Positions 37,501 through 48,900 of a DNA stretch of 64,000 bases are shown piece after piece (positions within the stretch are counted from its first letter, which is position 1; every line of letters begins with the position of its first letter). The DNA lies in assembly GCA_946406115.1 (NCBI GenBank), contig OX291551.1:7626001-7690000 (forward strand), written 5' to 3'. Position numbers and translations under genes: made by a program. Below the pieces are notes generated by a model, which worked only from the letters and a program-made list of their open reading frames with translations, had not been told where the DNA came from and made no database searches. The stretch comes from Apoda limacodes. Lineage: Eukaryota; Arthropoda; Insecta; Lepidoptera; Limacodidae.

Positions 37501-39040
37501 CACGGTATGACATGATAGGCATGCATAAAGATAGGATAAGGGGGGAGTGACATAGAATACTTTCACAGGAACTTTGGTGGTCTTAGTGTTCTACAGAGTG
37601 TCCAATAGTTAGTATGTACCCACATTTAGATTCAATATTATCATGGAGGCTTACAACAATCTCTACTATAGTTATCAGCACCTAAATGGCTAAAACAAAA
37701 TTTTTACTCATTATAATGTTTATAGCCTGTCCAGTGTGTATATATATAGAGGTCAGTGTAAAGTTGATGCAAGAAGGTAATTGTTTGTTTCCATTGTAAA
37801 AATTCTGGCCAAATATGGTCATGTTTTAGACACAAAGGTTTACAAGTGTGAGGTCGAAATCGGGAATTCGAGAAATATCTACGCTATGCCACAAATCAGT
37901 TCACATGCACACAAACTAAGTATCAATTAATAACTTTGCAAAACCTCTTCAGTAGGTATAGCAAACTTGGAGTGTTGTAAGTCACATCATCATCAGGCAG
38001 ACCGTGTGCTTTTTGGCCACCTTAGTGGTAAAAAAAAAAAAGTCATGCAGGAACTATTATCTGCTCTGTTAAAAGCCTTGCCCTACACTGGTAGGAACAA
38101 GATTTACAAAATAAATGAGATTGAATCTTCAAACAGATCTAAGATGGACAGATGAACAGCCAGACTACCTTAGTAATAAGGTCCCATTAGCAAAACTCTG
38201 GGTATGGGAGCAAAAAAAGATTAATTTAGCATTCTACTTATCCAAATACCTTTATAGGTTTAAACGCAAGTCAAATAAGATATGTTGCAGTTACTTAAAA
38301 TGTACTCAGATCAGAAAATGGTGTTTCAATTTACTTAATCTTATTTTAATAGCTCACAGTCAGAGTCTGCAACTGTAAGGGTTCAAGGGAAAATTAAACA
38401 TGACTTAATAAAATGTTAAAACAATTCCATACCATGAAACTGTTTCAGGAAGGAAACCTGTAACCGTTCTGAAAAGTGGTGTATTACTTTTTTTAGGATT
38501 CAGATGAAATACTTCAGGTTCTAGAATTTGTGCTCTTAATGATAGCATAAATCTAGCAGCACTGATCAACAAGTTAGTAGCTCTTATTAGCTGATTATTG
38601 TAATCTGGTCTAGTGTCATTTTGAAATACTAGCAAAGGGTTATAATTTATAGGAAGTGCGTTTCGGTCCCTCAAGTACAGATCAAACCAATAATCTGATA
38701 TGTAACTCGTATGTTTATTAGCCTTGTCTTTAGCAACAAGTTTATCTTGCAATATTTTTCCATCTTCAGTTATAAACTTGTTGGTTCTCCGTTCAGCTTC
38801 TTCTAGTTGCTTTAATGTCAATAAAGGTCTTAAAGCATTCAAATACCGTTCTCCAGTTTTATTCAGTTCTGGTACAGGCAGCCGAGGCAATGACTTTTGA
38901 AAGTGCATTGTCGGGACTTTACTTCTGACGATATATTGATAATCGACATCTTTCTTATATATGGGCTTGTTAGAAGACTTTCTCTTGTGCAAATTTTTCA
39001 ATGAAACATTGGTTATATTGATAAATTTATTTTTTATCAT
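28407..39040 (-). CDS. CPT2: Carnitine O-palmitoyltransferase 2, mitochondrial (eight exons)
   Basis: Inner-membrane/matrix enzyme that turns long-chain acylcarnitine and CoA into acyl-CoA for beta-oxidation. Eight exons join in phase: 39040-38433, 37408-37230, 36671-36401, 33951-33761, 32849-32680, 30573-30460, 29551-29250 and 28533-28407. Together they give 1962 bases, or 653 residues, against about 658 in mammals. The N-terminus is basic and suits mitochondrial import. The catalytic histidine sits in [11 protein letters not shown] at about residue 375, and the acyltransferase STS motif is in STSTLSSP at about 587-594. [16 protein letters not shown] and [10 protein letters not shown] are further family signatures. 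All introns are GT-AG. The introns hold LINE fragments, and a cluster of inverted-repeat elements starts about 200 bases upstream of the ATG. The exact start codon is the least certain point. Confidence 0.96.
29250..29551 (-). CDS. CPT2: CPT2 exon 7
   Basis: 302 bases. It encodes [37 protein letters not shown] and the STSTLSSP motif, ending in YGIG before GTAAGC. An open frame continues past the acceptor but does not belong to the protein. Confidence 0.93.
30460..30573 (-). CDS. CPT2: CPT2 exon 6
   Basis: 114 bases, phase 0 at both ends. It encodes [20 protein letters not shown], a conserved carnitine-binding stretch. Confidence 0.92.
30690..30939 (+). repeat. Dispersed repeat (CTAGCTTTTGCCCGCCG type) in CPT2 intron 5
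   Basis: Head ACTAGCTTTTGCCCGCCGCT, then AAAAAGTAGCCTATGTCC. The tail is cut off by the LINE fragment that follows. Confidence 0.55.
30940..31228 (+). mobile_element. Jockey-type LINE 3' end in CPT2 intron 5
   Basis: Reads CTAAATGGTCACGTACAGTG through GTTTGCCACCTTAGGGGTAT with an A-rich end. It codes RLWN-ELP-like C-terminal remnants. Confidence 0.7.
31611..31990 (+). repeat. LINE-like 3' end with an internal tandem duplication
   Basis: Two copies of a roughly 85-base block (GTCAAGACAATTCAAACGAG; GTCAAGACGATTCAAACGAG) in tandem, then CGCGGTTTACACATGTTTGC and an AATAAAAGCTTGTAAAAATA tail. The tail fits a non-LTR element 3' end. In CPT2 intron 5. Confidence 0.5.
32370..32580 (+). repeat. Tail of the same repeat type in CPT2 intron 5
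   Basis: Contains CCTGTGCCAAATTTAAAGTC and ends TTCGCATTTATATTAGTAGG. Partial. Confidence 0.5.
32680..32849 (-). CDS. CPT2: CPT2 exon 5
   Basis: 170 bases. It encodes [19 protein letters not shown] through [11 protein letters not shown], ending in CAG before GTAAAG. Confidence 0.9.
33761..33951 (-). CDS. CPT2: CPT2 exon 4 (catalytic histidine)
   Basis: 191 bases. It encodes [10 protein letters not shown] and then [15 protein letters not shown] with the proton-abstracting histidine. The acceptor is TTTCAG and the donor GTAAGT. Confidence 0.93.
34050..34135 (+). mobile_element. tRNA-like SINE relic in CPT2 intron 3
   Basis: CCGAGTGGCACAAGTGGTAG resembles a tRNA D-arm/A box; the B-box area is decayed. 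Confidence 0.35.
35022..35285 (-). mobile_element. Jockey-type LINE 3' end in CPT2 intron 3
   Basis: Begins with a T run and ATACCACTTAGGTGGCAAAC, so the tail points left. It lies head to head with the copy at 35299-36183. Confidence 0.72.
35299..36183 (+). mobile_element. Decayed Jockey-type LINE with reverse transcriptase remnants
   Basis: Plus-strand frames keep parts of a Jockey-clade reverse transcriptase: [20 protein letters not shown], then [11 protein letters not shown] in place of the catalytic F/YADD box, further C-terminal pieces, and the family 3' UTR ending GCTACTTTAGTGGTATAAAA. Frameshifts, stops and internal deletions make it inactive. It lies in CPT2 intron 3. Confidence 0.72.
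36401..36671 (-). CDS. CPT2: CPT2 exon 3
   Basis: 271 bases. It encodes [11 protein letters not shown], the [15 protein letters not shown] segment and [10 protein letters not shown], ending in AG before GTAAGA, so that the Arg codon is split. Confidence 0.92.
37230..37408 (-). CDS. CPT2: CPT2 exon 2
   Basis: 179 bases between a TTCTAG acceptor and a GTAAAA donor. It encodes [25 protein letters not shown] and [14 protein letters not shown], all typical of CPT2. Phases fit both neighbours. Confidence 0.92.
37981..38042 (+). mobile_element. Very short LINE 3' tail in CPT2 intron 1
   Basis: Only about 60 bases: CATCAGGCAGACCGTGTGCT, then GGCCACCTTAGTGGTA and a run of A. A severely 5'-truncated insertion. 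Confidence 0.6.
38433..39040 (-). CDS. CPT2: CPT2 exon 1
   Basis: First coding exon, residues 1-202 plus two bases. It starts at the ATG (39038-39040) of [11 protein letters not shown], a basic and hydroxyl-rich leader, and contains [13 protein letters not shown] and the FHLNPKKS stretch of the choline/carnitine acyltransferase fold. It ends at TCATG before GTATGG, splitting a Trp codon. Confidence 0.93.
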
Positions 39041-39244
39041 ATTTAATTCTAAACAAAAATATAAACAATCAAAAAATAAAATGTATTCACGTATTTAGGT
39101 GTGTTCTAAATCGCAACGAGGAAGTTAAAAAAGTGGTTTTGGGATTTCAAGTTGAATTTTTTATACTGCCATAGAGAAGGTTGAAATTTACTCCTGTCAG
39201 TGTAAACAATTAACTGTCAAATCTCGTCCAATTTTTCAACTTTA

Positions 39245-40125
39245 CCAGGGGCCGTTCAAAAACCGACTGAGTCGAGTAGAGTTATGACTCCACCCGTTCA
39301 AAAAGTCACTGAGTTCCAACTCGATGCCGTTCAAAAATGCGTAGAGTTGTAACCCTAGTGTCAGCTCAAGTGAACCGTACTCGAAGCGGGTTCGACGGAG
39401 TTGACGGCCATATTTGATAAAAAAGGTCAAAACAATGTTTCAGAATTAAGATAATTTTAATTATTGTATTAGTAGAAATTTTTGTTCTATAATAAGTTTT
39501 AATAACTTGTATTCGGAGGGTTTTAAACTTGAAAAATTGTTTTTTTTTTAATGTTTTCACTGCACTATTAAGTCTTAGTTTTTCTTTAGATTCTTCAGTA
39601 AATCGTCCTAAATTCTTCAAAATTCAGAACGTAAAGTTAAGTTGTTTAGAAACAAAAACTATTTATTTTAAATTTTTTTTTTTGAATTAAGAGCGCTTAA
39701 AAATAGAGCGAGCAATCAATGCTACCACTCCAAAAACGAAAACAATGTTGTAAATGATTAATAAAATGAATAGATAAATAACAATAAGATTAATAAAAAT
39801 TAAAAAATTAAACCAGCCAGCTAGGTACTTACTAGTTGGTAAAAACCTTATTGAAAAAATTAAGATGATTTATGATATCTTGTTCATACTCAAATACTGT
39901 CAAGAAAAAACTAAAATTTCAATTTAAGTTGAGTGTTTTCTTGGCCCTACATTGGTACTTCAAATTAAAATATGGCCCTTAAATGGGCAAAATTCCTAAG
40001 AGTGGAAACATTGATTTAACTTGACGAATGCAACTCGGTTAACCGTTCAAAAACTTTAGGGTAGAGTTACGAACCCGATCACGTCATTTTTAACTTAAGT
40101 TACTCGTTTTTGAACGCAACCCTGG
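39245..40125 (+). mobile_element. Inverted-repeat element A (MITE-like) upstream of CPT2
   Basis: About 880 bases. The left end is CCAGGGGCCGTTCAAAAAC; the right end read inward is CCAGGGTTGCGTTCAAAAAC. No coding capacity was seen. It starts about 205 bases upstream of the CPT2 ATG. Confidence 0.72.
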
Positions 40126-40914
40126 GGGCCGCTCAAAAACTAACTGAGTTCCAACCGAATCCGTTCAAAAACGCGTAGAGTTGTTACCCTAGGGTTGACT
40201 CAAGTGAACCGTACTTGACACGGGTTCGTCGGAGTTCCGAATTAAGAAAATTAGTAAATTATTTTGTTGTCAGTTTTTGTATTTTAGTATTTATCCGACT
40301 TGTGTATTGGGAGTTTTTTAAATAATAAAAGATTTTTAAGCATTTCCACTCCATTACTAGATTTTCGTTTTTTCTTAGAATCTTTAGTAAATCACCCTAA
40401 ATGCCTTTAAATAGCGTTAAAATATTGATGTTGTCAAAATAAAATCTAACACTAAAATAAAGTTTTTCCAGTGTTTAGAATGGAAACACAATGTTACAAC
40501 TACAAAAGGGTAAACATACTGATAAATAAATAGTATAATAATATACTTAATAATAATAGAAGGTTTTATTAGAATACATATATAATTAAAACAAAAGAAT
40601 TCACCAAGTTCCCACCTAGTTTATGAAAACTTAATTCGCTAATTAAAAAAAGGGAAGGAATTTATTAGTTTGTTGTCTCTCAAAGTCAAAAAAATAGCCT
40701 AAAACTTTATTTGAATTTTAGTGTTCCCTAGGCCTTACACAGGTATTTCAAATTAAAAAATGGCCCTACAAGAGCGAAATTCCTAACAGAAGAAACATTG
40801 ATTTAACTTGACATATGCAACTCGGTTAGCCGTTCAAATAAACTTTAGGGTAGAGTTAGGAACCCAATGACGTCATTTTTAACTCAGGTTACTCATTTTT
40901 GAACACAGCCAGGG
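40121..40914 (+). mobile_element. Inverted-repeat element B, abutting A
   Basis: Same family and orientation as A: the left end has GGGGGCCGCTCAAAAACT, the right end has ACTCATTTTTGAACACAGCC. The outer bases of A and B overlap. Confidence 0.7.
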
Positions 40915-41390
40915 TTTTGCCCATTATAAGGGTCATATTTTAATTTGAAGTACCAATGTAAGGCCAAAAGAACACTAAACTTCAATTGAATTTTCGATTT
41001 TTCTTGACAATATTTGAGTATGATCAAGTTTGTTTTTTTTATAAATATTTTTGGACATTACACACAGCGCCGTCGGGTCCCAAAGTAAGCAAAGCTTGTG
41101 TTATGGGAACCGGACAACGAATACAAATACATAAATATATTTTTTTTTGTCAATATAAACATACCATACATAAATACACCCAGACTCAAGACAAACACAA
41201 ATGTTGATTTTATGACATAAATGTTTGTCCAGTGCGGGAATCGCAACCACACCCTCTGCACAGCAGCTGACCACACTACCAACTAGGCTGCGAGGAAGTA
41301 AAGATATCAAATATCATCTTGATTTTTACAATTAAATTTCACTAACTAGGTGGGTACTTGCTGGTTTAATTTTTATTTTTATAATCCAAC
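40914..41390 (-). mobile_element. Inverted partial element C, split by a SINE
   Basis: Bases 40914-41057 and about 41307-41390 match the interior of element A read backwards (TTGAAGTACCAATGTAAGGC; GGTGGGTACTTGCTGGTTTA). The part between them is a tRNA-derived SINE. Confidence 0.65.
41058..41305 (-). mobile_element. tRNA-derived SINE
   Basis: The minus strand begins CTTCCTCGCAGCCTAGTTGG. It has an A-box-like TAGTTGGTAGTGTGG and a B-box-like GGTTGCGATTCC, as in a tRNA gene, followed by an unrelated AT-rich body. The acceptor stem does not pair, so it is not a functional tRNA. Confidence 0.65.
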
Positions 41391-42329
41391 TAAAGGTAAT
41401 ATATGCTCCTTATCAGCCTCATACGTCCCTACTGTTTGGGATTCGGCCCTACGGCCTACTCACATCGAGGGTGATTTAGGCCATAATTTACCGGCCAAAC
41501 CAGATTTCAGGCCAATTTAGTTTGTCCTAGGTCAGACGGGTTCATACTTAGCGTGTCATGATATACTAGAACAATCTAGTTTGGGCTCAAAACTTTAGGC
41601 TAAACTAGTTAGCTTGGCCTAGGCCAAACTGATCTTGAATTATCATTCAAGTAAATTTATGCTTAAAATTAAAAGGCAATAAATTAGATGCGCAATATTT
41701 ATTTACAGATAGTCTACCTAATTAAAAAAATCAGTATTGATAAAAAAAAATCAGTTCTTCTTAGTGTTATGTATGCTGACTTAATAAAATAAATAATTTT
41801 GCAGAAAAATATGACTTTTTTTTAGAGAGTTATGCGTTGATTTTGTTCACATCAACTTATGTGAACAAAATACAATTACTATGTTTTTAATTATTATTCA
41901 ATAAGACTGGCACTTTAGCCTGACATTTAGTCTGAATCTAATATTGCTTCAATATTATTATCATATTTAGCAGCTAGCTAAACGACTGTGTCAAATGTTA
42001 TATATATATTTAAATATATATAATAAAGGAATACAATACATTGTTATTTTGAGTAATTATTGAGTACATTTTAATTTGTTTATTATTTCCTTAATATCTA
42101 TTATTTGATATTTACACAATAAGGATACATCAAATGTTAATATATAATTTGTGATGAGTCAGATCTTATAAAACTACAGTTTTCTATTTATAAATGACAA
42201 AGAAATAACAAAATACTCATTAAAACCTAATGGACGTATTATACGAGCAATTTTTTGAGCAATGATTAAAAATAAAATTGGTACTTGAATATTCTTCACA
42301 TCAAATTTGAAATTTTCCAACACAAAATA
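41391..42329. other. Intergenic DNA between the MITE cluster and CD98hc
   Basis: At 41470-41640 AGGCCAAACTAG-like words recur in both orientations. The rest is AT-rich without genes. Confidence 0.45.
41840..41871. repeat. Perfect 13-base hairpin
   Basis: ATTTTGTTCACAT, a six-base loop, then the exact complement. About 880 bases upstream of the CD98hc ATG; no T run follows. Confidence 0.65.
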
Positions 42330-42450
42330 ATTTATTTTTGAATGATTTCAATAGTTGAAAAATTTCATCTTTGCCTCTCCCTACTTTTTGACAGACGGAC
42401 GGACAGACAGATAATCTGTTTTTCTTTTTATGGTACAAAACCCTAAAAAT
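42330..42450 (+). repeat. Tail of the same dispersed repeat family
   Basis: Contains GACAGACGGACGGACAGACA and ends GGTACAAAACCCTAAAAAT, about 300 bases before CD98hc exon 1. Confidence 0.6.
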
Positions 42451-42749
42451 ATAGAAAAACTATGTACCTACTAAAGTTTTCAAAAAACGTGAAAAAAATG
42501 TCTCTATCGTAATTTCCTCATGGTCACCCGATTTCAAGGTCAAAAAATTAAGTTTGAATTCAAAAAAATATTCATACTGCGCTCTCCAGTGACATCCACT
42601 TAATAATATCTCTCTTTAATCTGTGCTAAAACTCTCGTAATCTGTGGGCGAGCAGCTGATTTATTAAAAACATGTTAATGTCTGCTACCTAATAAATTAA
42701 GTTAAGATGAGTGATTGATTGGGAAAGTCATTATAATATATTGATCACC

Positions 42750-42960
42750 ATGAATGAGATACCTGAAACAAGTAATATCAGTAATGGCGTTACAGACCTT
42801 GAGACCCTTGACTACTTGAGAGGTGTCAAATCTTCGACGTGCCTACTCTTGCCTACGACACCCAGCCCGACACCACTAGATTTCAAGCATCCCCTCTCAG
42901 AAGACACAAGTGATGGAAATTTTATATCTATGTCAAATGAGTCTAATTTACAAACTCTTG
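42750..42960 (+). CDS. CD98hc: CD98hc exon 1
   Basis: 211 bases from ATG (MNEIPETSNISNGVTDLETL) to CTTG before GTATGT. It encodes 70 residues of the cytoplasmic tail plus one base. An upstream ATG in another frame at 42707 stops after three codons. Confidence 0.82.
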
Positions 42961-45900
42961 GTATGTCTCAGCGGACAATTTTACTACCTTTTTAATGTAC
43001 CTAAGTAATTAAGATTATATAGAAATGGGGCTCAGCTTTAGATAGAGGCCTCCTTGCTAGGTCGTTCAAACTTTTATGGTAGATAAGACCTCAAATCTGA
43101 AATTTCAGTTCACGGAAATTAATACTTTTTGTATTACTATATTATTATTACTTTTTTTATTTATTTGAGTTATGAATTTTTGAAAATCGTGAAAAAAGTC
43201 TTAAATTTAGTATACTACCCCACGCTCTCGCGGCTTATGTTTTTTTTTTGTAGAAAGGTCTATTTATTGGTAGTTTAACTGGAAAGTTTCAGCTTGAGGA
43301 AATTAATACTTTTATGAATTATGAATAATGATATATGAATTTTTGATATTAATTGCTTAACTAGATTAGCTTCATGCTGTCTCTTTCTGTACGATGGAAA
43401 AATGTGTTTGCTATCCTGCTCTCAGTGTTACCTGAGTTGGGTCTATGGATGCAATAAAAAAAGTTTGTGTTTTATTTGTCATTTAGTCATTGTCTGTTCA
43501 CCTCACAGTTAAGAGTTAAATCACCAAAGACAATTTTGAGAACAAATTCAACAGTAGTGAAAAATCTAAGATTTTTGGAAATAAAACTTGAATTAGAAAC
43601 TGACTCTGTCATCCCCGACACGCTATGGTCTTGATCTGCCCTAATAGTGTTTTTTAGAGCCTTGAGGTGCAAAGGAAGAGCAGCCCCCAACCACTTTAAT
43701 AAAGGTGCAGGGACTGCGCGACTTGTAGCGGCTGAGGCTAGGCTAACAAGCCGAAGCTGCAGAAAGGAGTGTGAATACCTGTGCCTTTGTAACATAGGGC
43801 TGGAGGGGCTGCTATTCCCGCAGCGCCAGAGATAAGGCAGAAGTGAAGTTTGTTAACATAATCTATCCGGTGGCAACAGACTAAAGACAGAAGCTTCAGG
43901 TTGTCTTTTATGAAACCCACCTTCCCTCCCCCTCTCTGTTGAGGCGATTGTTAGGTTGTCTTTTTCAACTGTGTTTGAACCACGTAAACATTTGAGTAGA
44001 TAATTTTGAGCACAAAACCAAGTTAGGTAGCAAGAAGGATATGCTAGGTTGCCTGTAAAAATAGTTTTTACACAGGTGAGCAACTAAATTAGTTGCTGTA
44101 AACATTTTTGGGCACATAACCTCAAAATTTTCAAATTTGAATATGTTAAAAAATATAAGTTTCCTCAGCGGGGCACCTCCTGTTAGAATTCATAGGGTAG
44201 TATACTAAATTTTAACCATTATCTGACTTGGGATCCAGCACTGTCCCCTTCAGTCTTCAGATATGGGCATTTCTGTAGAAATTGGTCCTGGTTACAAAAT
44301 GGGGCAAAATCAAAAATAATTTTAAGAATGCTGTTTTAAAACGATTTAGCATTCTTTGGAAATTAATCTTATTAGTAGTATTTTAACAATAACTTGTCCA
44401 CTTTCAAAGAAAATAAGATTTTTGGGGCAAGTTTGCACTGTACCACTAAGCAAGTTCCGACACGAATCCTATAACAGTGACATTGCAAAAAACTGATGAG
44501 TAATGATGCCATAAAATAAATTTTAAAAATCTTGGCAGTCTATGGAATTGTACTCCTGGCCGAAACCGTAAGACACACAATTTAATTAAAATTAAAATGG
44601 TACCTAATAAATAATAATTTGTGTTTTATATGATGGTCATCATACGTTTTAACATCTGTATTTTTTTTTTGTGTTACCCTTAATTAACTGAACTAAAAAC
44701 TAAGTACCTAAGTCAATATGAGAGATACATAAAATAAGGGTATTCAAAACTTAGTTTCGTCTTATTTTATAATTATTGACTTAAAAATAGTACGACTAAA
44801 CTTTTTTTTCAGCAGATACCATATTACTTTATCTAAATAATCAGTAAGCTATAATAGAATAGTCTTTGATTTCCATCTCAATTATGTACAAACTCAGAAG
44901 ACATCTCAAAATATTTAAAAAAAAATGCTATATGGGCTATTTTTGGCTGTAATTTGGCATCAATTATAATAGTCATATTTAGAAATCAAATGGTATTATT
45001 AAGATTGCTTATCACCTTATGCGATTGTAATGTAAGTAAGACTATTAGTTTTTATATGAGATGATTAAAACTGCAGTCCAACTGGAATTAGGATTATGAA
45101 TATATGAATATATTAGGATTAGGATAGTCAAGGGTCAGTCCTATGTACTGTTGCCTAAAAAGTGGTAACAGATGCAAAATAAATTTTAAGAAACAACAAT
45201 TCTTTGATAGGAGATTATAAACATAAGCCTATTTATCTGAATTACATATTAATACTTTTACCACTCCATCCTTTACATAAATATATTATTTTGTTATTTT
45301 TTAACTACCTTACCTTACATTGTCACTTTAAATACCACAGTATTTGAAGTAAAAATATCACAGCACACATTTTTTACAATGGATGTTGTTTTATTAATAG
45401 AAAAATACCTTTTTTTTTACTGCCAAGATGGCAAACAAGTTTACTCGCCTGATGTGAAGTGGTCACAGTTAGCCTATGGACACTTGCAACACCAGGGACA
45501 TTACTTGTAGGTTGCCAACTCTTCAGATTAAAAATCTAATTTTTTGTCATATTTTTGCTGTAGTTCTTAAATACATCCATTATGAGGTTTAGGCAATAAA
45601 TTAAATTTTACTGAATGTCAATCAGGGCCCGGGGGTATCCATGTGCACGACTTTATTTCGGCGCACGCAGCTCCACAAACCAATAGCGCGTTCTCATTGG
45701 CCGTTGCTCTTCGGGCGCGAAAATTTGAAAGAATTGATTCTATGCAAACAGTCAAAGTCGTCATTAAAGTGATGGATTTTTGGAAAATCTCAGTGGCCCT
45801 GCTCATAATCCATTATATTTGGATTTATAACAAATCCTTAACACTATCAAAAACAAAACAAAAAGTTTTATTACTAAAAAAACCAATGCTGAACTAAAGT

Positions 45901-48900
45901 AAAATATGTATTTTAACTACTAGTAAATTACTAAAAAACTCTAAAAAGGACAACTCTAAACTTAAATTACCAGAACCGGGTGGTGCAGTGGTAGAATGTG
46001 CGACTGCCATAAGGTTCTGGATTTGATTTCCGGTTAGGGGTAACCAATATTGTTGCAATTTGTTCAAAATCAAAAAAATCAAAATCTTTTATTCAAATGG
46101 GTTATTAAGAACACTTTCGACTAACTACAACTAGCTTTACAAACTAATTACAATACTGTTTTATTGCATGCATCCAATAAGAAATCTTTATAAAATCACA
46201 AACGAAACATAATTATAGTGTATCAACTAATAAATACATTTTTTGTATTGAAACACTTAATAAACAAGATTTACAAATAAATAGTTTGATTTCAAAAAAA
46301 ATCAAAATTTAGGTACTATTTTAATTGCCTATTGTTTTTCATAGGGGGGTTATTGTTATATTGTAGGTATATTGTTTTATCACTATGTGATACGTTAAAA
46401 GTCTTCAATTAATCTATGAGGGGATTTAAAGTAACTCCCGAGAAAAAAAATATTCATTTAACATATGATATTACAGAGCAGGCGTACATATACATATAAA
46501 TATATAGGTACTAAGAATACAAAAGAGTTTGCAAGAAGTTTGCAAGAGCAGACCAGCCTCCGCAGGCGGCACCCGTTCACAAGTATGACACATTAATCAG
46601 CCATATCGCTTCGCTCAACCATGTTTTAGGAAACGTAACGACCCGACGCACATGCCACCACCGCAGAGACACTTTGAGAGAGCATGACACACTCAAGCAA
46701 CTCCAATAAAACTTCGATTGTACTATATTCATATAACATATTATATTTCACAGCAGACGTACATATATACATATTTACATTTTACAAATATATGAATAAA
46801 TAAATAGGTATTCATATAAATATTAAAGATAATATAAAATACACATATATACACATATTCATATAAACACAAACAGACATATATTAATACATATATATAA
46901 ATATACATATATATATATATATATATATACTATATGTAAATTAACTTATGGGTCCTATCTGATTCAATCCTCGTTCGGCCGCCCGATAGCGGCACCGAAC
47001 ACGAGCGGGTGCTACACACAAATACGCACATATACATATATGCACACACATTCAAACAGACGTCACACACCGAAAGTGGCCCATTCCCTACTCAACAGCC
47101 CGGCAACAAATGCACATCATTTAAACTACCATAACTTCGGAAACTAGCCTAAGGGGAGAAGAAGTGACAAGAAACTCCCGGATGTAAACCTGTTACCAAT
47201 CAGTCATGCAGGAACCAAGTCCACTATATCTATCCAAATATATACTCACATACACGTACGTACTGTTAATTGTAAAGTTGTCTCGAATCTGGTTAGTGCC
47301 TGGTATGGTGATAGACATACTATCTATCATGTTTGTGGCACAGAATACCATCAGTGAAATGTGTATGTTATGAGCATCTATTCCTATCATGTCTGCCCGC
47401 TCCTTCGGAGCAAATTGTCGTGATGATAGTAATATAATTATAAATTCCATTAATTATAAATTTTATAATTTTATTTTTATTCCCTATTAGGGAATTTAAT
47501 TAGCACTTAGTATAATAGTGTTTTAGTAGTTTGCTATCTATCTTTGGCCATTTAAGTAGTATTAAAAAGGACCTTTTTATTCAATTATTGATTATTTGTT
47601 CTGCCGACTTTGCTCTGCTTCCTTAAAAACTTAGTTACTCATTCGGTCAATTAAGTGATTCATTTCAGCATTAATTATGTGTTAGGTGAATTAAATATTT
47701 TAAAAAATTGCATTATTATTTGATGAAATATAAAGGTCTTCCAAATCACGGTGATGAATTCTTTCACACAGGTAATTTGCGGTATGGATTTTTACTAGAG
47801 ATAGCGATAATCTAAACGTTCCTTGTTTGTATATGGGACTGTAAAAGTGGAATATTTGTTCCCTTTCCCTTTAAGGCCAGGTTATCCGAGCGTACTAGGT
47901 AATAATCGCTGCCAGCCTCCGCGTATTCAGACACGATGCGCAAGAGCCGCGCACTCGAAGCCGTGGCGTGAGTTCATGACCTTTTGAGCCATAAGTTTGC
48001 GTCACAGTATACAACTTAGCAGTAGCAAAACTCTATTATTACAATGTTCTGTCAAATATATTATTTTACTAATAATCTAATTTACATTTTCATAGAATAA
48101 TTTGATGAGTTAAAAGTTCATACGTATATTTTAAAGTTGATAACCCATTTTTGGTTTCTGTAAGGTAAACTTTCTTAAATTACTTTTATTGGATTACAGT
48201 ACTGTAAGATAACAACAAATTTAATAAAGTAAATCATACATAAAATTACACTACCTATTTATGTTATAAAGTGGTCCGACTAACCTATATTTACAAAAAA
48301 AATCCCAACGTAAGAAGTGTGAAATAAGTGCAACGCGCTGAGCGGGAAAGTGAACTGAGCGACACGCACTCACCCTATGACGTCTCGGCAAACACAGCTG
48401 ACCGGAAAATGTTATTCACGAATTGTTCAGCAGTTTTTCTTTTTTTCTCGAAAAATTTTGTATCAAAATGAAACAAGTAACATTGTCAGATGCTTAAAAA
48501 TATTGGGCCTAATCTTTTGGTTAAAATCATTGTGTGACAAATTCTAATTGCGAAACAAATTCCGCATTTGATGTTTTAAAAAAATTAATATCGTTTTATT
48601 TTTGAAAAAAAAAAAACTCGATCGAATTACAACAAATCATTGGGGTTTTCTTTAATAAGGGTTCAATTTTAATTTGTCATAAATTATATTACTTTGCATA
48701 TTATATTTTGATAGACACATATGTTTAAAAATGGCTAGAAGTGCTACAATCCCGCCTTAAGGGTTTGCTTTTTCTTTTAAAAGAAAGTGAACTTCTAGGT
48801 TTCAGCTCAGGCAAATAGGCTTTATCTAGTTTTCTATGTATACTACAGGATTATGTTCAGATATTCTGTCCCTGGTCATTTAATTTACTACTTATCACTC

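Noticed and set aside
43487..43920. Overlapping frames in a GC-richer stretch of CD98hc intron 1
   Set aside because: Open frames on both strands, without recognisable domains or splice context; explained by base composition.
45623..45801. Firm hAT MITE call
   Set aside because: Only seven terminal bases match and flanking octamers differ.
45968..46045. Functional tRNA gene
   Set aside because: A- and B-box-like words are present, but acceptor and anticodon stems do not pair; it fits a SINE relic.
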